The position numbers and the translations under genes were made by a program. 41,019 nt of DNA from Anaerolineaceae bacterium (GTDB taxonomy: Bacteria > Chloroflexota > Anaerolineae > Anaerolineales > E44-bin32): assembly GCA_020350285.1 (NCBI GenBank), contig CP070708.1, positions 865,055-906,073 of the forward strand, read 5' to 3'. Each line of letters begins with the position of its first letter. Position 1 is the stretch's first letter. Of the stretch, positions 26,903 through 34,589 are shown piece after piece. The notes beneath the pieces are model-generated. The model was given only the letters and a program-made list of their open reading frames with translations, was not told the origin of the DNA and did not search any database.

Positions 26903-28119
26903 AAGTCCGCGCCCTAACAGGATTCGTCGACCCCGGATGGCCGATCAATCCCGAGGTCATCAAGAGCGTTGCCACCTGCCTTGATGCATGTCGGGATGCC
27001 ATACAAGAGGTCGGTATTGAAGTGCAGACCTTGAGGGTTGCCACCCCACCACCAAGCGAAATGAAGGGGCCTGTTCCTCCAGCTGAGCGTGCAAGCCTCG
27101 CACAAAAGCTGGAAGCGGAATGTTTCGCAAATGGTGTGGACTACGGGGCCATCGGTCCTGCCTTACCAGACGAGCCCGAAGGATATGACGTCATTCCTGA
27201 GGTCATCGCTGCGACGGAAAGTGTCTTCACCTCTGGCATCTTCGCTGACCCGTTGTATGGGATCTCACTACATGCAGCACAGTCATGCGCCCAAGCTATC
27301 CACGAATCCTCCACCATCTCCCCTGATGGTTTCGCCAACCTTCGTTTCGCGGCTCTGGCCAACGTACCGCCCGGCGCACCTTTCTTCCCCGCCGCGTTCC
27401 ATGACGGCGGTTCGCCGGCAATTGCGATCGCAACAGAGGCTGCCGATGTTGCCGTGGATGCCATCCTGAACGCATCCTCCCTAGAATCCGCTCGTCGTCA
27501 TCTTGTGGTCGCTATTGAAGATCACGCCTCAACGTTGAGCCAGGTCGCCCAGCGTACCGCCTCAAAACATGATCTCCGATTCCTAGGAATTGATTTTTCC
27601 CTAGCCCCTTTCCCTCAAGAAACGCGCTCTATCGGAACAGCTATGGAAGCGTTCGGTATCCCTGCCGCAGGTCTCAGCGGCACAGTGGCGGCCGCAACCT
27701 TCATCATAGATTGCCTCGATCGGGCGGAATTCTCACGCACTGGATTCTGCGGTTTGTTCTTGCCCGTGCTGGAGGATTCGGTCCTGGCTGCGCGCGCTGC
27801 GGAAGGCAAGCTAACGGTCACGCATCTACTGCTGTACGCGACGCTATGCGGTACAGGTCTTGACACCATCCCCCTTCCTGGTGATGTTACCCCTGGTGCA
27901 ATGGCCTCTCTGCTTGTTGACTTGGGCGCGCTGGCACTACGTCACAACAAACCCCTGACTGCGCGTTTAATGCCCATCCCAGGGAAGAATGTCGGCGACG
28001 AGATCCACTACGACTTTCCATACCTTACCGACAGCCGCGTGATGAACCTTCCAGCTGAGTTGCTCGAAGGTCTGCTGGGGGGATCTGGCGTCCTCGACAT
28101 CGGTCCCCGGATATCCTGA
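26899..28119 (+). CDS. DUF711/UPF0210 (PFL-like) family protein
   Basis: 406 residues. The protein matches the DUF711 family, known mainly from structures and archaeal/bacterial genomes, with no settled reaction. Visible marks are VRALTGFVDPGWP, VDYGAIGPALPDE, LRFAALANVPPGAPFFPAAFHDGG, IDFSLAPFP, and the C-terminal LCGTGLDTIPLPGDVTPGA followed by KPLTARLMPIPGK. The many Gly/Pro loops with small residues suggest a buried ligand site. Its start (ATG 26899, GAGGAG upstream) overlaps the methyltransferase stop as ATGA, so the three genes form one coupled operon. Confidence 0.7.
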   Translation: MKVRALTGFVDPGWPINPEVIKSVATCLDACRDAIQEVGIEVQTLRVATPPPSEMKGPVPPAERASLAQKLEAECFANGVDYGAIGPALPDEPEGYDVIPEVIAATESVFTSGIFADPLYGISLHAAQSCAQAIHESSTISPDGFANLRFAALANVPPGAPFFPAAFHDGGSPAIAIATEAADVAVDAILNASSLESARRHLVVAIEDHASTLSQVAQRTASKHDLRFLGIDFSLAPFPQETRSIGTAMEAFGIPAAGLSGTVAAATFIIDCLDRAEFSRTGFCGLFLPVLEDSVLAARAAEGKLTVTHLLLYATLCGTGLDTIPLPGDVTPGAMASLLVDLGALALRHNKPLTARLMPIPGKNVGDEIHYDFPYLTDSRVMNLPAELLEGLLGGSGVLDIGPRIS

Positions 28120-28124
28120 GGGTT

Positions 28125-28145
28125 GTCCTGAGCTTGTCGAAGGGC
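28125..28145. repeat. CCTGAGCTTGTCGAAGG repeat, inverted copy
   Basis: This core is the reverse complement of the CTTCGACA-GCTCAG family seen at 11914-11946. It begins six bases after the DUF711 stop codon. Confidence 0.7.
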
Positions 28146-28175
28146 TTGTCGTGTGTGCCTATTCACAATTCATGC

Positions 28176-28201
28176 GTAGGGGCAATTCACGAATTGCCCC
28201 T
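28176..28201. repeat. GTAGGGGC palindrome, AATTC core
   Basis: GGGGCAATTC (28179-28188) and GAATTGCCCC (28191-28200) form a perfect 10-bp stem. GTA precedes the left arm, but the outer right end has lost CTAC. The core equals that at 33593-33620. Confidence 0.8.
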
Positions 28202-28223
28202 GGTAAACACACCCTAGAATGGC

Positions 28224-28385
28224 GTAGGGGCGGTTCGCGAACCGCCCCTACAGTGTTGTGGATTATCCATCGTTTCTTGTAGGGGCGGGGTAACCCCGCC
28301 CCTACATCGTGGTGGATTACATCGTTTCCTGTAGGGGTGCACGGGCAGGGAAGATCAGCCTGCATCTTCGACCGTGCGCCCCTAC
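28224..28385. repeat. Tandem triplet of GTAGGGGC palindromes with different cores
   Basis: Copy one (28224-28251) is a perfect 28-base palindrome with core GGTTCGCGAACC. Copy two (28279-28305) has core GGGGTAACCCC. Copy three (28331-28385) has long arms GTAGGGGTGCACGG and CCGTGCGCCCCTAC around 27 bases that contain their own GCAGG/CCTGC and GAAGAT/ATCTTC pairs. The two spacers (27 and 25 bases) are related, both reading GTGGATTA..CATCGTTTC, so the unit of about 53 bases has been duplicated as a whole. Confidence 0.85.
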
Positions 28386-28431
28386 AGCATTTCGCTACTG
28401 TTATATCTTAGAGCACACCATCTCCCACATC
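28386..28431. other. Rest of the 28120-28538 gap
   Basis: Apart from the repeats listed and a possible helicase promoter, the 419-base gap holds short AT-richer DNA without an open frame that I can support. Confidence 0.5.
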
Positions 28432-28460
28432 TTGCCCTCCAGTCTACCGACCGTTAGAAT
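28432..28460 (+). promoter_or_regulatory. Candidate sigma-70 promoter of the helicase gene
   Basis: TTGCCC (28432-28437) and TAGAAT (28455-28460) are spaced by 17 bases. Transcription would start near 28467 and give a leader of about 70 bases carrying the hairpin at 28493-28515. Confidence 0.4.
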
Positions 28461-28492
28461 GAACACGGTTTACTCTTAAGCAGCACTTGACT

Positions 28493-28515
28493 CCCTCTCC
28501 CCTGTGGGGAGAGGG
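28493..28515. repeat. CCCTCTCCCC dyad in the helicase leader
   Basis: CCCTCTCCCC, loop TGT, GGGGAGAGGG: a 10-bp perfect stem ending 23 bases before the helicase ATG. Related dyads occur at 32811-32853 and 34480-34502. Confidence 0.75.
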
Positions 28516-28538
28516 GAAATCAAGCAAAAGCCAAGCCG

Positions 28539-30725
28539 ATGAAGATTCTTGAAGACTTGAACCCTCAGCAGCGAGTGGCGGTCACCACTCCACCGGGACC
28601 GGTGTTGGTGCTCGCTGGCCCTGGTTCAGGAAAAACCCGTGTCCTCGCTCATCGCATAGCATATATGATCGACCACCTCAACATCCGACCAAGCGAGATC
28701 GTTGCGATGACCTTCACCAACAAAGCCGCACGTGAGATGGCAGCGCGTGTTCGGGATCTCCTCGACCCTGAGGCCACCATCCAAGCTGCGGCACCAAAGG
28801 GCATAAGCATGGGCACTTTTCATGCGTGGTGTGCCCGCATGCTACGCCGTGAGGCCGATTTGTTACCCGTTACCCGTGAGTTTGTGATCTACGACGAAAG
28901 CGACCAGCACGCCCTCGTTCGCCAAGCGCTCAAGGAGATCAACCTCGATCCGAAACAAGTACAGCCCTCTCGCGTGCATGGGGTGATCTCACGCGCGAAG
29001 AATGAGTTGATCGAATTTGACACCTTTGCTGCCGAAACCTACTTCGCTGAGATCGCTCGCCGCGTTTATGAGCGCTACCAACAATTGCTGCTGGAGAATA
29101 ACGCTTTCGATTTTGACGATCTTTTGTTATGGGTGGTGCGATTGCTGCGCGATCATGATGAGCTACAGGCTAAATATCGCTCCCAGTACCCTCATATCCT
29201 GGTTGACGAGTTTCAAGACACCAACACGGCTCAATACGTCCTGCTCCGATTAATGGCCGGGGAGGAACCAGATCTCTTTGTGGTCGGTGACCCTGATCAA
29301 TCCATTTACCGTTGGCGTGGAGCCGATTACCGTAATGTGCATCGCTTTGAGGACGATTATCCACAGGCAAAAGTCTTCCTCCTCGAGCAGAACTACCGAT
29401 CCACCCAAACCATCCTCGATGCAGCGATGGCGATCATCGATCGCAACCCTGGACGACAACAGAAGAAGCTGTTCACTGAAAGAGGGGATGGGGTGCCCAT
29501 CGTCTTCAACGAAGCCTACGACGAGAACGACGAGGCTAATTTCATCATCGAAACTATCGCCAATCTGACCTACAGTAAGCAAGCCGAACCGGGTGACTGT
29601 GCTGTTATGTACCGGACCAATGCTCAATCGCGGGCATTAGAGGAAGCGTTTCTCCGAGCCGGGTTGCCTTACCGATTGGTCGGTGCCCAACGGTTTTATG
29701 GTCGTCGAGAGATCAAGGATCTGATCGCCTACCTGCGCCTGATCCATAACCCCGTTGATCAAGTAGGTTTGTTGCGCGTGCTCAACACACCACCGCGTGG
29801 GATCGGGGCTAAAACGGTCGACGCACTTCTCGAAACCGCGTCTCGTGCCGACCTACCCACAGCGGAAGTGTTGCTTGATCTCGCTGACGGTGAGGATTCT
29901 GAGTTCGCTGGCGTATTCGCTGCGCGGGCCAGAACAGCATTATCAGGATTCGGCAGGGCACTCAAGGGCTGGATCGATGTGCGTGACAAAGTCCCCCTCG
30001 TCGGACTGATTGACGACGTGCTCGAAAAGACAAGTTACAGAGAATATATCGACGACGGCACCGAGGAGGGCTATGAGCGTTGGGCGAACGTATTGGAGTT
30101 GCGCGGCGCGGCGGAGGAGTTCGAGGACGTCGGGCTGACCACTTTTCTTGAACACGTCGCCCTCGTCTCCGATCAGGACACGTTGACCGAAACCCAAAAC
30201 GCCCCGACGTTGCTCACCCTACACGCAGCAAAAGGGCTCGAATTTCCGGTTGCCTTCATCATCGGATTGGACGACGGCGTTCTCCCCCATCAGCGCTCCT
30301 TCGAAGATCCTGAGGCGATGGAGGAGGAGCGGCGCCTTTTCTACGTCGGAATCACTCGAGCGATGGATCGCTTGATCCTACTGCGAGCCTTCCGTCGACG
30401 ACAGGCGGGGGTTTCTTCCCTGAGCACCCCGTCTCGATACCTTGAGGATCTCCCTCCCGATCTCGTGGAGGGCAACTTGAATACACACAGGAGCTGGGAA
30501 CAAGCCCTCTACCAACGCCAAACACGTTGGGACGCAAGCCCATCACGACCCGTAGAAGCTCGTTACCGGGTTGGGATGCGTGTGCTCCACCCAACCTTTG
30601 GAGAAGGCATCGTGATGGCTACGGAAACAGATCTCGACGATGAGGAGGTCACGGTTGAATTCGAGGGGGGTGAAACCAGACACCTGATCGCGTCACTCGC
30701 TGGGCTTACGATACTGGAGAAGTAG
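28539..30725 (+). CDS. UvrD/PcrA-type superfamily 1 DNA helicase
   Basis: 728 residues, the usual size of PcrA/UvrD, a 3'-5' DNA helicase for repair and replication restart. In order: LNPQQRVAV (Q motif), Walker A AGPGSGKT at 26-33, MTFTNKAAREM (Ia), DEFQDTN at 223-229 (II), GDPDQSIYRWRGAD (III), EQNYRST (IV), TLHAAKGLEFPVAFIIGLDDG (V) and RRLFYVGITRA (VI). The last 60 residues (VGMRVLHPTFGEGIV to HLIASLAGLTIL) are the C-terminal domain that binds RNA polymerase in PcrA. No ribosome site is close to the ATG; the nearest purine block is in the hairpin at 28506-28516. The stop codon's last base begins array E. Confidence 0.93.
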   Translation: MKILEDLNPQQRVAVTTPPGPVLVLAGPGSGKTRVLAHRIAYMIDHLNIRPSEIVAMTFTNKAAREMAARVRDLLDPEATIQAAAPKGISMGTFHAWCARMLRREADLLPVTREFVIYDESDQHALVRQALKEINLDPKQVQPSRVHGVISRAKNELIEFDTFAAETYFAEIARRVYERYQQLLLENNAFDFDDLLLWVVRLLRDHDELQAKYRSQYPHILVDEFQDTNTAQYVLLRLMAGEEPDLFVVGDPDQSIYRWRGADYRNVHRFEDDYPQAKVFLLEQNYRSTQTILDAAMAIIDRNPGRQQKKLFTERGDGVPIVFNEAYDENDEANFIIETIANLTYSKQAEPGDCAVMYRTNAQSRALEEAFLRAGLPYRLVGAQRFYGRREIKDLIAYLRLIHNPVDQVGLLRVLNTPPRGIGAKTVDALLETASRADLPTAEVLLDLADGEDSEFAGVFAARARTALSGFGRALKGWIDVRDKVPLVGLIDDVLEKTSYREYIDDGTEEGYERWANVLELRGAAEEFEDVGLTTFLEHVALVSDQDTLTETQNAPTLLTLHAAKGLEFPVAFIIGLDDGVLPHQRSFEDPEAMEEERRLFYVGITRAMDRLILLRAFRRRQAGVSSLSTPSRYLEDLPPDLVEGNLNTHRSWEQALYQRQTRWDASPSRPVEARYRVGMRVLHPTFGEGIVMATETDLDDEEVTVEFEGGETRHLIASLAGLTILEK

Positions 30726-30905
30726 GGATCAGGGATTAGGGATCGGGGATCAGGAACTGATAGGCACCAAGGCACTTGGACACCGGGGCACTAAGGCAGC
30801 AGGATTGTGATCACAATCACTAGGTGCCGAGGTGCCAAAGTGCCCAAGCGCCTTACTAATCCCTAATCCCCAATCCCTGATCCCTAGTTCTTTATCCCCA
30901 ATCCC
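30725..30905. repeat. Compound inverted array E: heptads and octads around a 16-bp palindrome
   Basis: From the left: four heptads GGGATNN (30725-30752), four or five octads of GGCACNNN type (30763-30802), the perfect palindrome GATTGTGATCACAATC (30803-30818), four octads NNNGTGCC (30821-30852), and four heptads NNATCCC (30857-30884) with two more at 30892-30905. The right side is the reverse complement of the left, module by module. The element begins on the last base of the helicase stop codon and runs to within 50 bases of galE. Confidence 0.85.
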
Positions 30906-30924
30906 TTTTCACCCCATTGAACGC

Positions 30925-30930
30925 TATAAT
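30925..30930 (+). promoter_or_regulatory. Candidate -10 box for galE
   Basis: TATAAT lies 21 bases before the galE ATG. The -35 region at the expected distance (TCCCTT) is poor and lies within the end of array E. Confidence 0.4.
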
Positions 30931-30951
30931 ACATATCCCAAAGGCTACCCG

Positions 30952-31932
30952 ATGAATATCTTCATTACCGGTGGTGCGGGTTATATCGGATCTGCAGCTG
31001 CCGATATCCTGGTTCAGAACGGACACCGAGTATCCGTTTACGACTCCCTCGTTACCGGCCACAAGGCCGCGGTACCTGAGGGGGCCAACTTCATCGAAGC
31101 CGACTTGGCCGACCGAACCGCATTGGAGTCTGCTCTGGGATCGGAGCCTTTCGACGCGGTGATGCACTTCGCCGCTTTCATCGAGGCTGGCGAAAGCATG
31201 CAGAACCCCGGAAAGTATTTCTACAACAATGTCGCTCTCTCGTTGGGTTTGATGGAAGCTTGCCGCCAAGCTGGTGTGCCGCGTTTCGTGCTCTCCTCAA
31301 GCGCCGCTGTCTATATGTCCAGTGATGAGCCCCTCTCCGAAGACTCACCTCTCGGCCCCGCCAATGTCTACGGACAAACCAAGTTAATGATCGAGCAATC
31401 CCTCGAGTGGTACCACCGGGTGCACGATTTGCACTACGCCGCCCTGCGCTACTTTAACGCCGCCGGCGCGTTACCCGGGCGAGGGGAAGCTCATCAGCCG
31501 GAAAGTCATTTGATCCCGCTCGTGCTCCAAGTGGCTCTCGGACAACGTCCAGAAGCCGAGATATTCGGCACCGACTACCCTACCCCTGACGGCACCTGCA
31601 TTCGCGATTACATCCACATCTCAGATCTGATCGCTGCTCACCTTTTAGCTCTCGACTATCTGGAAGATCACGATCGTCTGATCTACAACCTGGGAAACGG
31701 CGCCGGCTATTCGGTTCAGGAGGTGATTGATACAGCTCGCCAGGTCACTGGTCACCCCATCCCAACCCGCGCTGCACCTCGCCGTCCTGGAGACGCACCG
31801 CGGTTGGTCGCTTCCGCGGAGAAGATCCAGCATGAGTTGGGGTGGGAGCCACAACACCCCATGCTTGACGACATCATCTCCAGTGCTTGGGAGTGGCATC
31901 GAACTCATCCCCATGGCTACGCTGAGAGCTAA
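30952..31932 (+). CDS. galE: UDP-glucose 4-epimerase
   Basis: 326 residues of the extended short-chain dehydrogenase family. IFITGGAGYIGSAAADIL binds NAD, FAAFIEAGESM and SSSAAVY give the catalytic Ser/Thr region, and Y140-x3-K144 (YGQTK) is the catalytic pair. RYFNAAGALPG and GTDYPTPDGTCIRDYIH match GalE. It interconverts UDP-glucose and UDP-galactose for exopolysaccharide or galactose metabolism. The start is the ATG at 30952 with AAAGG at 30940-30944. A longer frame from 30832 begins inside array E and is rejected. Confidence 0.92.
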   Translation: MNIFITGGAGYIGSAAADILVQNGHRVSVYDSLVTGHKAAVPEGANFIEADLADRTALESALGSEPFDAVMHFAAFIEAGESMQNPGKYFYNNVALSLGLMEACRQAGVPRFVLSSSAAVYMSSDEPLSEDSPLGPANVYGQTKLMIEQSLEWYHRVHDLHYAALRYFNAAGALPGRGEAHQPESHLIPLVLQVALGQRPEAEIFGTDYPTPDGTCIRDYIHISDLIAAHLLALDYLEDHDRLIYNLGNGAGYSVQEVIDTARQVTGHPIPTRAAPRRPGDAPRLVASAEKIQHELGWEPQHPMLDDIISSAWEWHRTHPHGYAES

Positions 31933-32011
31933 AGACCTTCCTCACGCCCTCGCCACCACGTTACCTTAGGTCCCTCCCCGCCCACGCATGCGCACTCGAT
32001 GAACCGTTGCA

Positions 32012-32040
32012 TGGTTTCCGCCCCTCATCCTTGCTATAAT
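32012..32040 (+). promoter_or_regulatory. Candidate promoter of the endonuclease III gene, leaderless
   Basis: TATAAT (32035-32040) ends six bases before the GTG at 32047, with a weak TGGTTT 17 bases further upstream. Transcription would begin at about the start codon itself. Confidence 0.45.
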
Positions 32041-32046
32041 CTCTCC

Positions 32047-32742
32047 GTGCTCGCACCCGAAACCTTTGCGCTCGAAGTCCACCAACGGCTGCTCAAGGCC
32101 TACGGCCAACCAGTGTGGCGGGTACGCTTGGCTCCAGTGGACGAGTTGATCTCGACCATCCTTTCACAGAACACCAATGATGTAAACCGCGATCGAGCTT
32201 TCGCCTCACTCAGGGAGGCCTTTCCCACCTGGGAGGCGGTGCGAGATGCCAAGCCTGAAGCCGTGATCGAGGCCATCAAGATCGCGGGGCTATCGAACCA
32301 AAAGGGTCCTCGCATTCAGCAGGTACTGGATCAAATCTCTGATGAGCGAGGCGAGATCAACCTGGATTTCCTGCGTCAACTTCCACCCGATGAGGTTCGG
32401 GCTTGGTTGTTGCGCTTCAAAGGTGTGGGACCAAAAACGGCTGCGATCGTGATGTTGTTTTCATTGGATATGCCCGCTTTCCCGGTTGACACACATATTT
32501 ACCGGGTGACCGGACGATTGGGTTTGCGGCCCGAAGGCGTCAATGCAGAGAAAGCCCACGAGTTGCTGGGCGATCTTTTCCCACCGGAGACCTATTATGC
32601 CGTTCATCTCAACCTGATCCGACATGGTCGCCAGGTTTGCCTTGCGCGTTCGCCCGCCTGTGATCAATGCGTGCTTCAGGATTTATGTACCTACTATCGA
32701 GAGTTTGTGGCTGAATCCGCGACGCTAAGTTCGAATGGATAG
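32047..32742 (+). CDS. Endonuclease III-like DNA glycosylase/AP lyase
   Basis: 231 residues. The helix-hairpin-helix LLRFKGVGPKTAAIVMLFSL has the catalytic Lys at residue 130, and VDTHIYRV holds the catalytic Asp148. The C-terminal [4Fe-4S] loop is C198-x6-C205-x2-C208-x5-C214, as in Nth. It removes oxidised pyrimidines and cuts abasic sites. The usual LPGVGRKTA reads FKGVGPKTA, as in a sub-branch of the family. The GTG at 32047 fits the end of homology and the promoter position; the open frame reaches back to 31999, but the extra residues lie over the -10 box. Confidence 0.85.
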   Translation: MLAPETFALEVHQRLLKAYGQPVWRVRLAPVDELISTILSQNTNDVNRDRAFASLREAFPTWEAVRDAKPEAVIEAIKIAGLSNQKGPRIQQVLDQISDERGEINLDFLRQLPPDEVRAWLLRFKGVGPKTAAIVMLFSLDMPAFPVDTHIYRVTGRLGLRPEGVNAEKAHELLGDLFPPETYYAVHLNLIRHGRQVCLARSPACDQCVLQDLCTYYREFVAESATLSSNG

Positions 32743-32810
32743 ACAACCTTCCCTGCCCTGAAACATGGCTACACCCGAATGCAATCCGAATCGCCAGCAC
32801 CTAACATACG

Positions 32811-32853
32811 CTCCTCCCCATCGCTTGTCTCCTGTGCCCGATGGGGAGAGGAG
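32811..32853. repeat. CTCCTCCCCATCG dyad overlapping a ribosome site
   Basis: CTCCTCCCCATCG (32811-32823) can pair with CGATGGGGAG plus AGGAG (32839-32853) with a 2-base bulge and a 15-base loop. The right arm holds most of the GGAGG (32850-32854) that serves the gene at 32859. Confidence 0.65.
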
Positions 32854-32858
32854 GACAC

Positions 32859-33488
32859 ATGGCCAACCAACCCGTAGGTAACCGTTTCCGACTTCTACTT
32901 TACGAACGAAGGATCAAGCGCTTCCGCCGATCAGCATTGAGCTTGACACTGATGTTTTGGGTTTTATGGTACCTGGTCAAGGAAAACTACCTGGAATGGC
33001 CTCCACCTCCGAACGCTCCATTACTGTTGGCAGGTGCATTGGTTACGCTTATCCTTTGGATATTCACATTGATCGCTCCCCGGATGGCCTATGCACAACC
33101 GCGCGCAGATCATCTCCGCCTTCAAACCCCGATCTACCGGTTGAAGATCTCTTATCGCCGAATCCACAACACCCGCCCCATCGATTTTGCCAAAACATTT
33201 CCCCCTTCCATTGTTAGGCGGAGCGATCGATGGCTCTTGCAACCATTCTTCGGTGCGACCGCCTTGGGAGTCGATGTGACCGAGTGGCCTTTGCGACCCG
33301 CCTTGCTGAAGCTTTTCTTTAGCCGCTACTTTCTCGCACCTGACCAACCATCCTTCGTGATCCTCGTTCATGATTGGATGACTCTCAGTAACCAACTTTC
33401 CTCCATGATGGATGCCCAACGCGGTGTAAGCCGTGAGCGACCCCGCGGACCAGGGATCAGTGCTGCTGATATCCTCAGGGAGGACTGA
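32859..33488 (+). CDS. Small membrane protein of unknown function
   Basis: 209 residues. The N-terminus is strongly basic (YERRIKRFRR), followed by two hydrophobic segments at about 25-40 and 54-73, joined by a Pro-rich turn (EWPPPPNAP). The remaining 130 residues are probably cytoplasmic and contain RLQTPIYRLKISYRRIHNTRP, which resembles a PH-like (bPH2) domain edge, but I would not name it. The ATG at 32859 has GGAGG four bases upstream; that site lies in the arm of a dyad. Confidence 0.65.
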   Translation: MANQPVGNRFRLLLYERRIKRFRRSALSLTLMFWVLWYLVKENYLEWPPPPNAPLLLAGALVTLILWIFTLIAPRMAYAQPRADHLRLQTPIYRLKISYRRIHNTRPIDFAKTFPPSIVRRSDRWLLQPFFGATALGVDVTEWPLRPALLKLFFSRYFLAPDQPSFVILVHDWMTLSNQLSSMMDAQRGVSRERPRGPGISAADILRED

Positions 33489-33592
33489 GGGTATTCAAGA
33501 TTTCAAATAGCCTCGGAATTCGAATGAATTTCATCTGAATCGACGGTCTAGATCAATCAAGCCCACTGAAGTTCCAAGATCTTTAGATCGCT

Positions 33593-33620
33593 GTAGGGGC
33601 AATTCGTGAATTGCCCCTAC
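33593..33620. repeat. GTAGGGGC palindrome, AATTC core, perfect copy
   Basis: A 13-bp perfect stem GTAGGGGCAATTC / GAATTGCCCCTAC with GT in the centre, in the gap between the membrane protein and UPF0173 genes. Confidence 0.85.
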
Positions 33621-33661
33621 ACTGATTCAACGGGTAATAACACTCTGAAACCATCGAGCTT

Positions 33662-33691
33662 TGACATTGCGTCACACCTCGGTCTATACTC
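33662..33691 (+). promoter_or_regulatory. Sigma-70 promoter of the UPF0173 gene
   Basis: TTGACA (33662-33667) and TATACT (33686-33691) are separated by 18 bases, the best promoter match in the window. Transcription would start near 33698, about 35 bases before the ATG at 33733. Confidence 0.65.
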
Positions 33692-33732
33692 ATCCTTAGG
33701 ACCAAATCTGAATCAATAGGGAGGAGTCGTCC

Positions 33733-34416
33733 ATGGCTACTACAGTTACCTGGTATGGTCACGCCGCTTTCGGGGTCGAGATAGATGGGATCAAGCTATT
33801 AATCGATCCATTTTTAAAGGATAATCCGCTAGGCGCGATCAAACCTGAGGATACCGAGGCCGATTTCATCTTGGTCTCTCATGGGCACGGTGATCACGTT
33901 GGCGACGCTGTGGAGATCGCTAAGCGTACAGAGGCAACGGTCATTTCCAATGCCGAGATTTCTGGATGGTTCCAGGACCAAGGGATTCCAACACACGCAC
34001 AGCATATCGGTGGCGGTTTCAATCACCCCTTCGGTTACCTCAAGCTGACACTGGCGTTGCACGGCTCTAAACTTCCCGACGGTTCGGATGGCGGTAACCC
34101 TACCGGTTTCTTGCTCACCAACCCGGAGGGGAAGAAAATCTACTTCGCCTGTGACACCGGACTCTTTGGGGACATGCGGTTGATCGGTGAAGAGGGCGTT
34201 GACCTGGCGGTTTTACCCATCGGTGACAACTACACCATGGGGCCGGACGACGCTTTGAGAGCGGTCAAGCTGCTGGAGCCCAAGCACGTGATCCCTATCC
34301 ACTACAACACCTGGGATTTGATCGCTCAGGATCCTGATGCCTGGGCTGAGCGGGTTAAAGCTGAGACCTCAACCACACCACATGTAATCAAGCCAGGGGA
34401 GAGCTTCAGCTTGTAA
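33733..34416 (+). CDS. UPF0173 metal-dependent hydrolase
   Basis: 227 residues, an MBL fold of the YtkL/UlaG-like type. VTWYGHAAFGVEIDG opens it, the motif SHGHGDHVGD gives H50, H52, D54 and H55, and FACDTGLFGDM and LEPKHVIPIHYNTWDLI complete the metal site. The substrate is unknown; relatives act on phosphodiesters or lactones. The site AGGAGGAG (33719-33726) is strong, and a near-consensus promoter lies upstream, so this gene is probably well expressed as its own unit. Confidence 0.88.
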   Translation: MATTVTWYGHAAFGVEIDGIKLLIDPFLKDNPLGAIKPEDTEADFILVSHGHGDHVGDAVEIAKRTEATVISNAEISGWFQDQGIPTHAQHIGGGFNHPFGYLKLTLALHGSKLPDGSDGGNPTGFLLTNPEGKKIYFACDTGLFGDMRLIGEEGVDLAVLPIGDNYTMGPDDALRAVKLLEPKHVIPIHYNTWDLIAQDPDAWAERVKAETSTTPHVIKPGESFSL

Positions 34417-34479
34417 GATGTTTGTTGGAGAGAGGTAGGGCGAGGGGAGACGCAACAGATTCATTCACCCTCACCCCCG

Positions 34480-34535
34480 CCCTCTCCCTAAAAGGAAGAG
34501 GGAGGAAGCCCACTCTCCCCTGTTGGGAAAGGGGG
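34480..34535. repeat. CCCTCTCCCT dyad followed by a CTCTCCCC dyad
   Basis: CCCTCTCCCT, loop AAAA, GGAAGAGGG (one mismatch) at 34480-34502, then CTCTCCCCTGTTGGGAAAGGGG at 34512-34535. Both belong with the dyad at 28493-28515. Confidence 0.65.
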
Positions 34536-34589
34536 TAAGGACCCGATCCTCAAACCGCCACATTACCTACCCATGGAGGAGGATGAGTC

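Noticed and set aside
28176-28385. Possible CRISPR array in the tandem palindromes
   Set aside because: Cores differ while spacers are similar, the opposite of CRISPR, and there are no cas genes.
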